57,913 nt of DNA from Bacteroidales bacterium (GTDB lineage: Bacteria; Bacteroidota; Bacteroidia; Bacteroidales; Marinilabiliaceae), in assembly GCA_024401295.1 (NCBI GenBank), contig JAKSLG010000016.1, forward strand, positions 1-57,913. The letters are read 5' to 3'. The translations under genes and the position numbers were made by a program. Every line of letters starts with the position of its first letter. Position 1 is the stretch's first letter. The notes under the pieces were generated by a model. That model was given only the letters and a program-made list of their open reading frames with translations, was not told the origin of the DNA and ran no database searches. This document shows positions 8,967-19,500 of the stretch, one piece after another.

Positions 8967-10868
8967 TCAAATATACTTAGCGACGATATCCTTGAGAGCT
9001 TTGGCATTGATTGGCTTAGAGACAAAATCAGAGCATCCGCTTTCGAGCGTTTTTGCCTTATCGCTTTCAAAAGCAAAAGCTGTCAGCGCGATTATAGGAG
9101 TTGTCTTGTCCGTTTCGCGAATACGACTTGTGGCAGTAAGTCCGCCGAGGCGAGGCATACGTACATCCATGAGGATCAAATCCGGATGATCTTTCTCATA
9201 TAGTTCGAGAGCCTCAACGCCATCGTGAGCCCAAATCAGTTCATAATCGTTGCGAAGAATGTATGACACAAGCATATAATTGCTCTCAGTATCTTCAGCT
9301 ACCAAGATACGCTTTTTCTGTCCATCTCCTGCAGAGACAGCCGAAGTGTCACCACTTGTCTTTTCAGCAGTTGCTTCATCGCCCGAGATAGAATTCTTGA
9401 TGAATGCCGAATCGAGCAACGACTGCGCATTTTCTTTGATTATCTCCATATATTTTTCTTTTGCTTTTTCATCGGATTCTGTCGAAAGAAGTTCGGCAAA
9501 ACCCAATATTGCGTTAAGATTCGTTCTAATAGCATGTTGCATCTCGCGAGAAACCAACCGCTCGCGGGCAACAGACTGCACTTCCCTGTTTGATGAAAAG
9601 AGCATTTGTATATCCGTACTCAATATGCACTGCAAGTCATTATATCCCGACATAAACATATCGGCGCATATTGTACGACCATTAACATAAAAGAAGTCTT
9701 CAACTATGCGTTTTTCGCCAACATGAGCGACATTTGTACATACCGTCAGCATGTGCTGAAGTTCTCTTCCAAACACATTACTAACCAGCTTGCCCGAAAT
9801 GCCATTCACACCAAGCAACTTCTCTACAACTCGATTCGCATCCACAATCAGCATGTCATGAGGACGATGCTGGCTGTTGTACAAGAACCGAAGATGCAAG
9901 AAGCCAAATGGCATATTATTAATAATGTTGTCAAAATGATATTTCTCGTCGATATGAGTACGCTCAGTATTCACAATGCTGACACTATATTCCACAACGT
10001 GACCGATTGTTCGAAGCCAATTGCGCTCAGAGAGTTCTACGTTGTGCGACTTAGAAATATAATCAATCAGCATATAGCCGACAAGAGCCTCTTCATGCAA
10101 GAGAGGAATAGCGGCCATCGACTTGACATTCTTGCAACAAAGAAGATCGAGAAGGTTAAACGTCTCGGTCGGCAACGATTTCAAATCAGAGACAAATGTC
10201 ACCTCAGACATTGCGACTACTCGCGAAAGCCACGGAACAATATCAATAGGAAGATTTTTGACCATATTGACACGCGGCTGGACATTGTAGCCGGCGACTT
10301 CATAGGTACAAGTCTGCGTTTTTGTCTGAAAATCGTATTCTATGACGCTTACACGATCGGCTCCGAGAGAAGCCATCACATCCTTGAGGATGGATTGTGT
10401 GAGATTTTCTATATTTCCACCTTCGATTCGCGAAATAAGTCTTGAAACGATTTGGCTTTGCTTTTGCAACAGGCCAGACAGATGAGCATTATCGGGAGCA
10501 AAATCACTGTCGAAAATACACTCCGTCAAATAACCGTAGGCGACCTTGCCGTCGATATCAACATGAGTCAGCTTCAAATTGACCCAGCGAAAATTTGTTG
10601 GAAAGATAAGATTAAGCTTTCGCTCATCGAGGAGTTCATCCAATGCCAAACGAACAAATTGTCGATAATCCACACGAACGGCCTGTTCGAACTCATCGAA
10701 AGTCATATCATCAGACTGCACACCAATAATCTCGCAGAATTTGTTGTAGCCGTGAATGGTTCGCGACGACATATCAATGCTCCACAAACCGAAGGGCAAC
10801 TCTCGAGTTATTGCGCTTGCAATCTCTTCAATATTTAATCCACTTACCACCATATAGGCAATGTCCAT
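8967..10868 (-). CDS. Hybrid sensor-like protein: PAS/GAF/HisKA/receiver without ATPase domain
   Basis: About 633-646 residues depending on start. Numbered from an upstream GTG at 10907: a PAS-like segment (about 30-135), a GAF-like domain (about 165-312), a second PAS-like segment (about 320-435), a HisKA dimerisation helix with phosphoacceptor-like H458 in MQHAIRTNLNAILGF, then only ~60 residues of linker, and a receiver domain (about 532-646) with acidic pair E538/D539, phosphoacceptor D581 in LILMDVRMP and K631. The HATPase_c domain expected between HisKA and receiver (N, G1, F, G2 boxes) is absent. It cannot phosphorylate itself by the usual route and may accept phosphate in trans or act as a phosphate sink. 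Starts at 10892, 10868 and 10853 are all possible. No transmembrane helix or signal peptide is evident. Confidence 0.82.
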   Translation of the reverse strand: MDIAYMVVSGLNIEEIASAITRELPFGLWSIDMSSRTIHGYNKFCEIIGVQSDDMTFDEFEQAVRVDYRQFVRLALDELLDERKLNLIFPTNFRWVNLKLTHVDIDGKVAYGYLTECIFDSDFAPDNAHLSGLLQKQSQIVSRLISRIEGGNIENLTQSILKDVMASLGADRVSVIEYDFQTKTQTCTYEVAGYNVQPRVNMVKNLPIDIVPWLSRVVAMSEVTFVSDLKSLPTETFNLLDLLCCKNVKSMAAIPLLHEEALVGYMLIDYISKSHNVELSERNWLRTIGHVVEYSVSIVNTERTHIDEKYHFDNIINNMPFGFLHLRFLYNSQHRPHDMLIVDANRVVEKLLGVNGISGKLVSNVFGRELQHMLTVCTNVAHVGEKRIVEDFFYVNGRTICADMFMSGYNDLQCILSTDIQMLFSSNREVQSVARERLVSREMQHAIRTNLNAILGFAELLSTESDEKAKEKYMEIIKENAQSLLDSAFIKNSISGDEATAEKTSGDTSAVSAGDGQKKRILVAEDTESNYMLVSYILRNDYELIWAHDGVEALELYEKDHPDLILMDVRMPRLGGLTATSRIRETDKTTPIIALTAFAFESDKAKTLESGCSDFVSKPINAKALKDIVAKYI

Positions 10869-11146
10869 GCAGTTAAACGCAAAAATAAACATTTTTAAAC
10901 AAAACACAACTCAGACATACTAAATTATGCAACATTAGAGGCGATTTAGCGCAAAAACCCGTTTCCAAAAAAACAAAAAAGGCATCATCACACAACAAAA
11001 GGCCGCACCACAAAAAAGTTCTGACGGTAATCCAATAAAACGAGAATTCTTAATTTAAACAAGAAAAAAGCAAGACTTCAACAAACGACAGAAACGCTTT
11101 ATCACAAAAAAACAATTAAAAAAATCACTTATATCCATAAAAAAGG

Positions 11147-11178
11147 TTTGTAATTATGACAAAATTCAAATATATTTG
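11147..11178 (+). promoter_or_regulatory. Perfect Bacteroidetes promoter (TTTG-N20-TATATTTG)
   Basis: TTTG at 11147-11150, 20 bases, then TATATTTG at 11171-11178. It points at the candidate small RNA and, beyond its terminator, at gyrA. Confidence 0.7.
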
Positions 11179-11184
11179 CATGCA

Positions 11185-11249
11185 TTATTTTTTGAGGATT
11201 TAGTTAGTATTGATGGGCCGCGCCGAGATGGTTGCGGCTTGTTTTTTTA
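11185..11249 (+). ncRNA. Candidate ~65-nt small RNA or attenuated gyrA leader
   Basis: Between an exact promoter (start expected near 11185) and an intrinsic terminator lies a transcript of only about 65 bases with no credible reading frame. It may be an independent sRNA, or a leader whose terminator controls read-through into gyrA 220 bases downstream. I do not recognise an Rfam family. Support is the promoter-terminator pairing only. Confidence 0.4.
11217..11249 (+). terminator. Intrinsic terminator
   Basis: GC-rich stem GCCGC/GCGGC (11217-11221 with 11234-11238), with an inner CC/GG pair, is followed by TTGTTTTTTT. It has the classic rho-independent form and lies in the middle of the 600-base gap before gyrA. 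Confidence 0.6.
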
Positions 11250-11316
11250 TAAGAATAACTTATTGCACGATAAGACCGCCTAATACATCCAAGACTGCAT
11301 CAGGCAGAAATATAAA

Positions 11317-11346
11317 ATTGACGACACAAAAACCGATGTATATTTG
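11317..11346 (+). promoter_or_regulatory. Putative gyrA promoter
   Basis: TATATTTG at 11339-11346 preceded by ATTG at 11317-11320 (18-base spacer). It would give a ~110-base leader for gyrA. The -33 element differs from TTTG in one base. Confidence 0.5.
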
Positions 11347-11466
11347 GTCATTTTGAAATAAAGCGTTATTTTAGCACGATTTTTCGCATTTGAATCATTT
11401 TTCGATACCCCATCGAATATGACAGCAAAATGCAAATAACGAGAGAAAAACAATAAAGACTAAATA

Positions 11467-14019
11467 ATGGCAGAAGAAACAGAGGAAAGAATTATCCCCG
11501 TCAAGATTGAGGAACAGATGAAGACGGCGTATATCGACTATTCGATGTCGGTTATTGTTGCGCGTGCTCTTCCTGATGCCCGAGACGGTTTCAAGCCAGT
11601 CCACAGACGTATTTTGTTTGGCATGAACGAGTTGGGCAACCGCTCAAACCAGCCATACAAGAAATCTGCGAGAATTGTGGGCGACGTGCTTGGTAAGTAT
11701 CACCCACATGGTGATTCATCAGTTTATGGTGCACTTGTTCATTTGGCTCAGCCTTGGTCGGTGCGTTATACGCTTGTTGATGGTCAAGGAAACTTTGGCT
11801 CGATGGATGGTGATGGCGCAGCTGCAATGCGTTACACAGAGGCCCGAATGGCAAAGATTGCCGAGGAGATGCTCGTAGATATCGACAAGGATACCGTTGA
11901 CATGACAAAGAACTTCGACGAGTCGCTTGATGAGCCAACGGTTTTGCCTGCGCGCATTCCGAACTTGCTTGTCAATGGTTCGTCGGGTATCGCTGTAGGT
12001 ATGGCAACAAATATGGCGCCACACAATTTGTGTGATGCGATTGATGCTATCACAGCCTATATTGATAACAAAGACATCACGATTGAGGAGTTGATCCCAA
12101 TCATCAAGTCACCAGACTTCCCTACAGGCGGCACTATATATGGATATCAAGGTGTAAAGGATGCTTATCTGACCGGTAAGGGTCGCATCGTTTTGCGTTC
12201 GAAATGCGAATTCGATGTGATTGATGGTCATGACTGCATCATTGTCACAGAGATACCTTATATGGTAAACCGCGCAGAGATGGTGAGCCGCATTGCTCAG
12301 ATGGTCAACGACAAGAAGATTGACGGCATTTCGAATATTCAGGACGAGAGTGATACAAACACTCGAATCGTGATCGAATTGCGCCACGATGCAATGCCTC
12401 AGGTCGTATTGAACCATTTATATAAGAATACATCGCTCCAGTCGAGCTTCTGCGTGAACAACATTGCGCTTGTCAATGGTCGTCCAAAGCTGCTCAACTT
12501 GAAAGATATTATTGAGTGTTTTGTTGATCATCGCCACAACGTTGTTGTACGTCGTGCTCAGTATGAGAAGCGCAAGGCAGAGGAGCGTGCACACATTCTT
12601 GAGGGTCTGATTATTGCTTCGGACAATATCGACGAAGTTGTGCACATTATACGTTCAGCTTCGAGCCCGGACGATGCACAGCAGAAACTCATTTCACGCT
12701 TCAACCTTGACGAAATTCAAGCGAAAGCAATTGTCGAGATGCGTTTGCGTCAGTTGACAGGACTTGAGCAGGACAAACTTCGTGCGGAGTTTGATGAACT
12801 CCAGAAGAAGATTGCATACTTGACAGAGTTCCTTGGCAGCGTTGAAATGCAGATGGCAAAAATCAAGGAAGAACTCATCGAAATCAAAGAGAAGTATGGC
12901 GACGAACGCCGCACAACAATTGAATATTCTGCAGGCGAGTTCAACCCAGAGGATTTCTATGCCGATGACGAAGTTGTCATTACAGTCAGCCATGTCGGTT
13001 ACATCAAGCGTACGCTCTTGAGCGAATTTAAGGCTCAGAGCCGTGGCGGCATGGGTTCGAAGGGCACAGGCACACGCGATCAGGATTTCATCGAGCATCT
13101 CTATTTTGCAAAGATGCACGACACGATGATGTTCTTCACAAAGCAAGGCCGTTGCTTCTGGTACAAAGTATTCGACATTCCAGAGGGCAACAAGCAATCG
13201 AAAGGCCGCGCAATTCAGAACCTTCTCAACATCGAGAAAGACGATCAAGTCAAGGCATTCATCACGGTAAGAGGTCTCAACGACAAAGAATATACAGATT
13301 CGCACTACATCATCATGGCTACAAAGCAAGGTGTTGTCAAGAAGTCATTGCTTACCGATTACTCACGTCCACGTACAAACGGCATCATAGCCATAACTGT
13401 CAAGGACGGAGACGAACTCTTGAAAGCAATTCTGACAGACGGCAATAACCACTTGATGCTCGCGACACGTTATGGTCGTGCAAATCGATTCCACGAAGAC
13501 ACAGTTCGTTGCATCGGCAGAACAGGTGCAGGTGTGCGTGGTGTGACACTCGATGGCGATGACGATCAAGTCGTTGGTTTCATTGGCGTTAGCGAAAATG
13601 AAGCATCAAACATCTTTGTTCTTTCCGGCAATGGATTCGGCAAGCGCTCAATCGTAGATGACTACCGAATTACTAATCGAGGAGGAAAAGGTGTGCTTAA
13701 TTTCCGCATAACAGACAAAACTGGCCCGGTTATTGCTATAGACAAAATAACGGACGATGATGACCTCATGCTCATCACACGTTCGGGCATTACGATACGT
13801 CTTGCAGCGAACCAAATTCGCGTAAGTGGACGTGCGACACAAGGCGTTAAGCTCATCAACCTGTCGAAGCGTAACGATACAATTGCTTCGGGCACTGTTG
13901 TTCCTCATGATGACGAGGAAGAGCACGAGAGTGTTGATGGCGAAATGACCGAGGAAGTGCCAATGGATGACAATCAGGAGGCAACGGAAACGACAGACAA
14001 TAACACAAATAACGAATAA
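11467..14019 (+). CDS. gyrA: DNA gyrase subunit A
   Basis: 850-residue breakage-reunion subunit of type IIA topoisomerase, which introduces negative supercoils with GyrB. Catalytic Tyr is Y123 in [10 protein letters not shown]. The quinolone region reads [13 protein letters not shown], so the usual Ser is kept (S84), but the acidic position four residues on is Gly (G88). The C-terminal DNA-wrapping domain starts with a GyrA-box-like motif, [10 protein letters not shown] (about 524-533), which argues for GyrA over ParC. A very acidic tail follows. The TPR gene starts 16 bases after the stop. Confidence 0.95.
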   Translation: MAEETEERIIPVKIEEQMKTAYIDYSMSVIVARALPDARDGFKPVHRRILFGMNELGNRSNQPYKKSARIVGDVLGKYHPHGDSSVYGALVHLAQPWSVRYTLVDGQGNFGSMDGDGAAAMRYTEARMAKIAEEMLVDIDKDTVDMTKNFDESLDEPTVLPARIPNLLVNGSSGIAVGMATNMAPHNLCDAIDAITAYIDNKDITIEELIPIIKSPDFPTGGTIYGYQGVKDAYLTGKGRIVLRSKCEFDVIDGHDCIIVTEIPYMVNRAEMVSRIAQMVNDKKIDGISNIQDESDTNTRIVIELRHDAMPQVVLNHLYKNTSLQSSFCVNNIALVNGRPKLLNLKDIIECFVDHRHNVVVRRAQYEKRKAEERAHILEGLIIASDNIDEVVHIIRSASSPDDAQQKLISRFNLDEIQAKAIVEMRLRQLTGLEQDKLRAEFDELQKKIAYLTEFLGSVEMQMAKIKEELIEIKEKYGDERRTTIEYSAGEFNPEDFYADDEVVITVSHVGYIKRTLLSEFKAQSRGGMGSKGTGTRDQDFIEHLYFAKMHDTMMFFTKQGRCFWYKVFDIPEGNKQSKGRAIQNLLNIEKDDQVKAFITVRGLNDKEYTDSHYIIMATKQGVVKKSLLTDYSRPRTNGIIAITVKDGDELLKAILTDGNNHLMLATRYGRANRFHEDTVRCIGRTGAGVRGVTLDGDDDQVVGFIGVSENEASNIFVLSGNGFGKRSIVDDYRITNRGGKGVLNFRITDKTGPVIAIDKITDDDDLMLITRSGITIRLAANQIRVSGRATQGVKLINLSKRNDTIASGTVVPHDDEEEHESVDGEMTEEVPMDDNQEATETTDNNTNNE

Positions 14020-14035
14020 TAAAAACCATTAGAAA

Positions 14036-15196
14036 ATGAATAAGCTTACACTTATGGTTGCAGCACTCTCAGTATGTGCTACATCCGCATTTGCCCAGAA
14101 GGGTAAAGTCAACGCTGCAGAAAACTGCCTCATACTCAAGAAGTATGATGAAGCAAAGCAGAACATCGATGCTGCGCTTGCACATCCGAAAACAGAAAAC
14201 GATCCTAACACTTACATCGTTGCATCACGCGTTGAAGGTCAGATGGCTGCAGACGGCAAGGGTGGCGACATCAACAAGGCTCGTGAGTATTTCGAAAAAG
14301 CTATTACGCTTGACAGCACTCCAGACGCAAAGGGAAAAACCGGCAAGGCTCAGAAAGACATTGCAAAGGAGTACAGCACATTTGCGAACAACGCTATCAA
14401 CTTTGGCGTTCGTTGCTTTGAGACACAGGACTACAAAGGTGCTGAGGCTGCATTCATAAATGCGAACTGGGCAAACAGCATGAAGCCTGGCTACACAGAT
14501 GCAAGCGACTCGCTCATCATCTACAATGCTGCAATTGCTGCTATGCAGGCAGAGGACTACGAGACTGCTGTCAAGTTCTTCGACAAGACTGTTGACGTTG
14601 ACTACGAAGGTCCTATGTCGGTTTTGCGTATCAACTACTGCTATCAGCAGATGAAGGCTTCATCTGACAAGATGGAAAGCAACCTCAAGAAGGGTTTCGA
14701 AAAGTATCCTGCAAACAAGGACGTGCTCACAACTCTTATCCAGTACTACCTCAACGAGCAGCGCAATGAAGAAGCTCTTGCATACCTCAACGAGGCTATT
14801 GACAAGGACGACTCAAACGCACGCTACTATTTTGCACGTGGCTGTCTCAACGAGAAGATCAACATTGATAATGCAATAAAGGATTATGAGACTGCCATTG
14901 CTAAGGACAGCGAACTCTTCATTGCATATTTCAACCTTGCAGTTGTTTACTACAACCAGGGTGTTGAGAAGTTCGGTGAAGCTAACAACGAGCGTGACCA
15001 GAAGAAGTACAACGCCATGATTGGCGAAGCAAACGAGATGTTCAAGAAATCTCTTCCTTACATGGAAAAAGCAGCAACAATCGCTGACACTGTTGAGAAC
15101 AAGAAGCAGTGCCTCGAGACTGTCAAGAGCATCTACTATCGTCTTGGCGACTACGACAAGTCACAGGCTGTAGCTGACCAGATCAAGACTCTCTAA
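14036..15196 (+). CDS. Secreted TPR-repeat protein
   Basis: 386 residues with a signal peptide (residues 1-20, cleavage after AFA-Q) followed by tandem tetratricopeptide-like helices. Examples are YDEAKQNIDAAL, DYETAVKFFDKTVDVD, NEEALAYLNEAIDKDD and DNAIKDYETAIAKD. TPR arrays bind partner proteins; no enzymatic motif is present. It lies 16 bases behind gyrA, so it is co-transcribed, and a strong terminator follows. The gyrA linkage may simply be conserved gene order. Molecular role unknown. Confidence 0.85.
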   Translation: MNKLTLMVAALSVCATSAFAQKGKVNAAENCLILKKYDEAKQNIDAALAHPKTENDPNTYIVASRVEGQMAADGKGGDINKAREYFEKAITLDSTPDAKGKTGKAQKDIAKEYSTFANNAINFGVRCFETQDYKGAEAAFINANWANSMKPGYTDASDSLIIYNAAIAAMQAEDYETAVKFFDKTVDVDYEGPMSVLRINYCYQQMKASSDKMESNLKKGFEKYPANKDVLTTLIQYYLNEQRNEEALAYLNEAIDKDDSNARYYFARGCLNEKINIDNAIKDYETAIAKDSELFIAYFNLAVVYYNQGVEKFGEANNERDQKKYNAMIGEANEMFKKSLPYMEKAATIADTVENKKQCLETVKSIYYRLGDYDKSQAVADQIKTL

Positions 15197-15221
15197 GCCT
15201 AAACAGACCTTTATAATAAAG

Positions 15222-15253
15222 GGCATCGGTTTGCAAAAGCCGATGCCTTTTTT
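15222..15253 (+). terminator. Intrinsic terminator of gyrA-TPR operon
   Basis: Perfect 8-bp stem GGCATCGG/CCGATGCC (15222-15229 with 15240-15247) followed by six T. Confidence 0.85.
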
Positions 15254-15350
15254 GTTTCCTCTTGCACCTCAAATACCGATTTTGAGGCGATTTTTGTACT
15301 ATTTTTGATGCAAATCGTACATATAAACCAATCAAAAGCTCATTATAGCC

Positions 15351-15381
15351 TTTATATACCAATTTTCATGATATAAATTTG
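15351..15381 (+). promoter_or_regulatory. Putative promoter of efflux operon
   Basis: TAAATTTG at 15374-15381 matches the -7 consensus. TTTA at 15351-15354 lies at the right distance for -33 but has one mismatch. The adaptor ATG follows after 80 bases. Confidence 0.5.
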
Positions 15382-15461
15382 CAGCATAAAAATGATAGAA
15401 AAAGAACAACATCTACTACTATCATTTACAATATGGGAAATGGCATAAAATAAAACAGATC

Positions 15462-16523
15462 ATGATAAGTAGATTTTTTTTGAATTTAACAGGTATTACT
15501 TTAATGCTGCTCGCTACATCATGTAGCGAAAAGTCGCAAAAGGCTGAAAAAACGAAGCTTGTAATTTTGTCCGAAGTGAAAAGCGCATCACCAGAGATGA
15601 CAATTCAATATCCGGGAAAGGTGAAAGCTGCTGAAGACGCCAATCTTTCTTTCAAAGTGGCTGGCCGCATAAGCAGAATGGTTGCAGATGAGGGCCAATT
15701 CGTAAGAAAAGGACAAGTTCTGGCAGAAATGGATGCAACCGACTACAATCTGCAACTGAAGGCGACAGAAGCTGAATATGCACAAATAAAGGGCGATTGC
15801 GAACGAATCATAGCGCTCTACAATGATTCGGCTACAACAAAGAGCAACTATGACAAGGCTGTGAGTGGTTTACAGCAGATAAGTGCAAAGCTTGAGAATC
15901 ACAGAAATCAGGTCGCATATACAAAAATCACGGCCCCATACGACGGATATGTCCAGAAACACTTGATGGCAGCAAATGAGATTGTAGGAGCAGGCATGCC
16001 AGTAATCTCGATGATGTCGTCAAAAACACTCGAAGTAGAGGTTAACCTTCCGGCGACAGACTATATACGTCGTAATCAGATGAAGAAATTCACATGTCTG
16101 TTTGACGTTTTGCCTGGCCAGACATTCGATTTGAAGCTGACAAACATGACGCCAAAAGCCAATTCGAACCAACTCTACCCTATCAGACTTCAGCTTGAAA
16201 GCTGTGAAAACGTGACAGTTGGAATGAACACGACAGTTTGTGTGAGTATGCAGCAAGATGACACAAAAGAGCTTCGCGTTCCAACATCGGCAGTCAGAAG
16301 AGATGGCGAGAAAAGCCACGTGTTTGTATTCAACAACGACCGTGTCCAAGAATGCGAAGTGGATGTCAGAGCTGTCAAGACAGACGGGACATGCATCGTT
16401 ATAAGCGATGAGCTCAAGAGTGGCGACAAGATTGTCTCTTCGGGCATACATCACATTGATAACGGCGACAAAGTCCGTGAAGTAAAAAACAAGAGCAATA
16501 GCAATGTTGGCGAATTGCTTTAA
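15462..16523 (+). CDS. RND efflux periplasmic adaptor (membrane fusion) lipoprotein
   Basis: 353 residues with a lipoprotein signal ending LLATSC (C21). The biotinyl-lipoyl-like half-motifs are visible: LSFKVAGRISRMVADEGQFVRKGQVLAEMD near 65-95 and AYTKITAPYDGYV near 150-162. A short helical hairpin lies between them, and a beta-barrel and proximal domain follow. It bridges the inner-membrane pump and outer-membrane channel of a tripartite exporter. It precedes the permease by 31 bases. Substrate unknown. Confidence 0.92.
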   Translation: MISRFFLNLTGITLMLLATSCSEKSQKAEKTKLVILSEVKSASPEMTIQYPGKVKAAEDANLSFKVAGRISRMVADEGQFVRKGQVLAEMDATDYNLQLKATEAEYAQIKGDCERIIALYNDSATTKSNYDKAVSGLQQISAKLENHRNQVAYTKITAPYDGYVQKHLMAANEIVGAGMPVISMMSSKTLEVEVNLPATDYIRRNQMKKFTCLFDVLPGQTFDLKLTNMTPKANSNQLYPIRLQLESCENVTVGMNTTVCVSMQQDDTKELRVPTSAVRRDGEKSHVFVFNNDRVQECEVDVRAVKTDGTCIVISDELKSGDKIVSSGIHHIDNGDKVREVKNKSNSNVGELL

Positions 16524-16554
16524 GGATGTTTCAACTTATTTGCATTATTAGGTT

Positions 16555-19500
16555 ATGGATTTTAGCAAATTTGGTTTTGACAATCGCAATCTGATTCATT
16601 TTCTAGTTGTAGTCTTGATTGTCGGCGGACTATACTCGGCCTACAACATGAGCAAACTTGAAGACCCTGAGATAAAGGTCAAGATGGCGATGGTTGTCAC
16701 TACATATCCTGGAGCATCGGCTCATCAAGTGGAGCTTGAAGTGACAGACCCGATAGAGAAAAAAATACGCTCGATGGGCTCAATTGAAAACCTCGAAAGT
16801 TACTCAATGAATGATCTTTCGATAATTCAGGTTGAGGTAAAGAGCACCATTCCGGACGATGAGATTGAGCAGATGTGGGACCTGCTAAGACGCAAAGTAG
16901 GTGATGCTGCAGCATCATTGCCTTCTGGAGCGACAACGCCACAAGTACGTGATGATTTCGGCAACGTCTATGGCATGTTCTATGCACTTACAGGCGATGG
17001 TCTTCCTGATCAGAAGCTTGCGGACTATGCGGAACTGATAAAGCGCGAAGTCAATGATATAGAAGGCGTTGCTCGCGTAGATATATATGGCAAGAAATCG
17101 GAATGCATCAACATTGTCATGTCACAAGACCGTATGGCGAATCTGGGTGTCAGTCCGGCTGAGGTTTTGATGACATTGAATGGTCAGAATAAAACGAACT
17201 ACACAGGCTATTACGACAATGGCAACTATCGTCTACGCGTTACTGTAAGCGACAAATTCCAAAGCGTTGACGAAATTGGCGAGATGATTATTCAGGGTCA
17301 TAACAGCGACCAGCTTCGTCTCAGAGATATCGCCACCGTGGAAGAGAGTTTTGCAGAGCCATGTCGCAACGAACTGCTGTATGACGGCGAGAATGCGCTT
17401 GGAATACTGATTGCCGCATCGTCGGGAAGCGACATCCTGAAAGTAGGCAAAGCTATCGAGAAAAGGCTTGAAGAGTTGCAAGAGACACGCCTCCCTGCTG
17501 GCATAACATACCAAAAGGTATTTTATCAGCCAGAAAGAGTCAGCGTCTCGCTTGGCACATTCCTCATAAACCTTCTTGAATCCGTCATCATCGTTGTCAT
17601 CGTATTGATGATTTTCATGGGTTTCAAAAGCGGCCTTATCATTGGTGCGAGCCTTATCATCACGGTTCTCGGTTCGTTTCTATTCCTTCAGGCAGCAGGA
17701 GGAACGATGCAACGCGTGTCTCTCGCATCATTTGTTTTGGCAATGGGTATGCTTGTGGACAACGCGATAGTCATTGTCGATGGCATTCTCGTCGATTTGA
17801 AGGCCGGCAAAAACAGACGCGAAGCGCTAACCGCTATCGGTCGACAGACGGCTATGCCTCTTCTGGGCGCAACCATAATTGCGATATTGGCATTCTTACC
17901 TATATATATGTCACCAGATACAGCAGGCGTATATGTGCGCGACCTATTCATTGTGCTTGCCGTGTCGCTTCTGCTCAGTTGGGTGCTCGCGCTGATTCAC
18001 GTTCCAATCATGTCTGACGCGATTTTCAACAAGACGAACAATGACAAGAGTAAAAATTCGTCAGAAGAGTATAGCGGCAAGACATATGCGATATTGCGAA
18101 AAATACTCAACTACGGATTGAAGCACCGCATCAGCGTGATTGTCGTGATGATTGCACTCCTCGCTCTTTCAGGTTTCGGATATACACAGATGAGACAGGG
18201 CTTCTTTCCTGACATGGTTTATGATCAGCTTTACATGGAATATAAACTGCCTGAAGCCAACAATTATACACAAGTCAAGAAAGATCTTGCCGAGATTGAA
18301 GCTTACCTGAAGACGCGAAAGGAAATCACGCATGTCACGACATCGCTCGGTGGCACACCAGGACGCTACAATCTCGTAAGAAGCATCGCATTGCCATCGC
18401 TTTCGTATGGCGAACTCATCATTGACTTTACGAGCGCAGAAGACCTTGTCAAGAACATTGACGAGATACAAGAGATTCTCAACGAGCGCTATCCAGAAGC
18501 ATATATCAAGCTCAAGCGTTACAATTTGATGTTCAAGAAATATCCGATTGAAGCACAATTCCTTGGTCCAGATCCGGAAATTCTGCATCAACTCGCAGAC
18601 TCGGCACGCAAAATCATGGAGGCGACGCCTGAAGTTTGTCTGATTACGACAAACTGGGAACCACAAGCACCAGTTTTAACCGTAGAATACGACCAGCCGA
18701 CAGCGCGTGCGCTTGGACTCTCGCGAAGCGATGTCAGCATGTCGCTCCTGACAGCAACAGGCGGCATTCCAATTGGCGAGTTCTACGATGGAATCCATCC
18801 AAAAACGATATACGTCAAGACGACAGAAACGAATGGAAATCCTGTTGAAGACCTGGGAAACGCGAACATCTTCTCACAAGTTCCTGCCATCAGCAATGTG
18901 CTTAACAAAGAGACTTTGATAAAGATCAAAAACGGTCAATTCGATAAAGAAGAGATCATCCAGAACGTACTTTCGACAACGCCGCTTCGACAGGCATCAA
19001 AAAACATCAGCATCGAATGGGAGCCGACGGTCATTCCACGCTACAATGGTCAGCGATGCCAGCGTGTACAATGTTCACCAGCACCTGGCATTGAGACAGA
19101 AAAGGCTTGGAAAATAGTGTCGAAACAGATTGAGAAAATCGACCTTCCTGAAGGATATACACTCGACTGGCAAGGCGAGAAAGTCGCATCGACACGTTCG
19201 ATGAAGTATCTGTTCCAGAACTTCCCGCTCGCGATAATCCTCATGATTGCCATTCTCATAATGCTCTTCAAGGACTATCGAAAGCCAGCGATAATCTTCT
19301 GCTGCCTTCCATTCATACTTGTTGGTGTGGTGGCCGTAATGCTGATTACTGGCAAGACATTCAACTTCGTTGCAATCGTCGGAACGCTGGGCCTCATCGG
19401 TATGCTCATCAAGAACGGCATCGTGCTGATGGACGAAATATCGTTGCAGATAGGAAATGGCAAGGAGCCGATCAAGGCGCTCATCGACAGCTCGCAGAGC

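Noticed and set aside
9606-10445. 279-codon plus-strand frame opposite the hybrid sensor
   Set aside because: Antisense shadow; the sensor frame carries recognisable GAF, HisKA and receiver motifs.
12694-13329. 211-codon minus-strand frame inside gyrA
   Set aside because: Shadow of gyrA codon bias; Cys/Leu/Phe-rich and without a start region.
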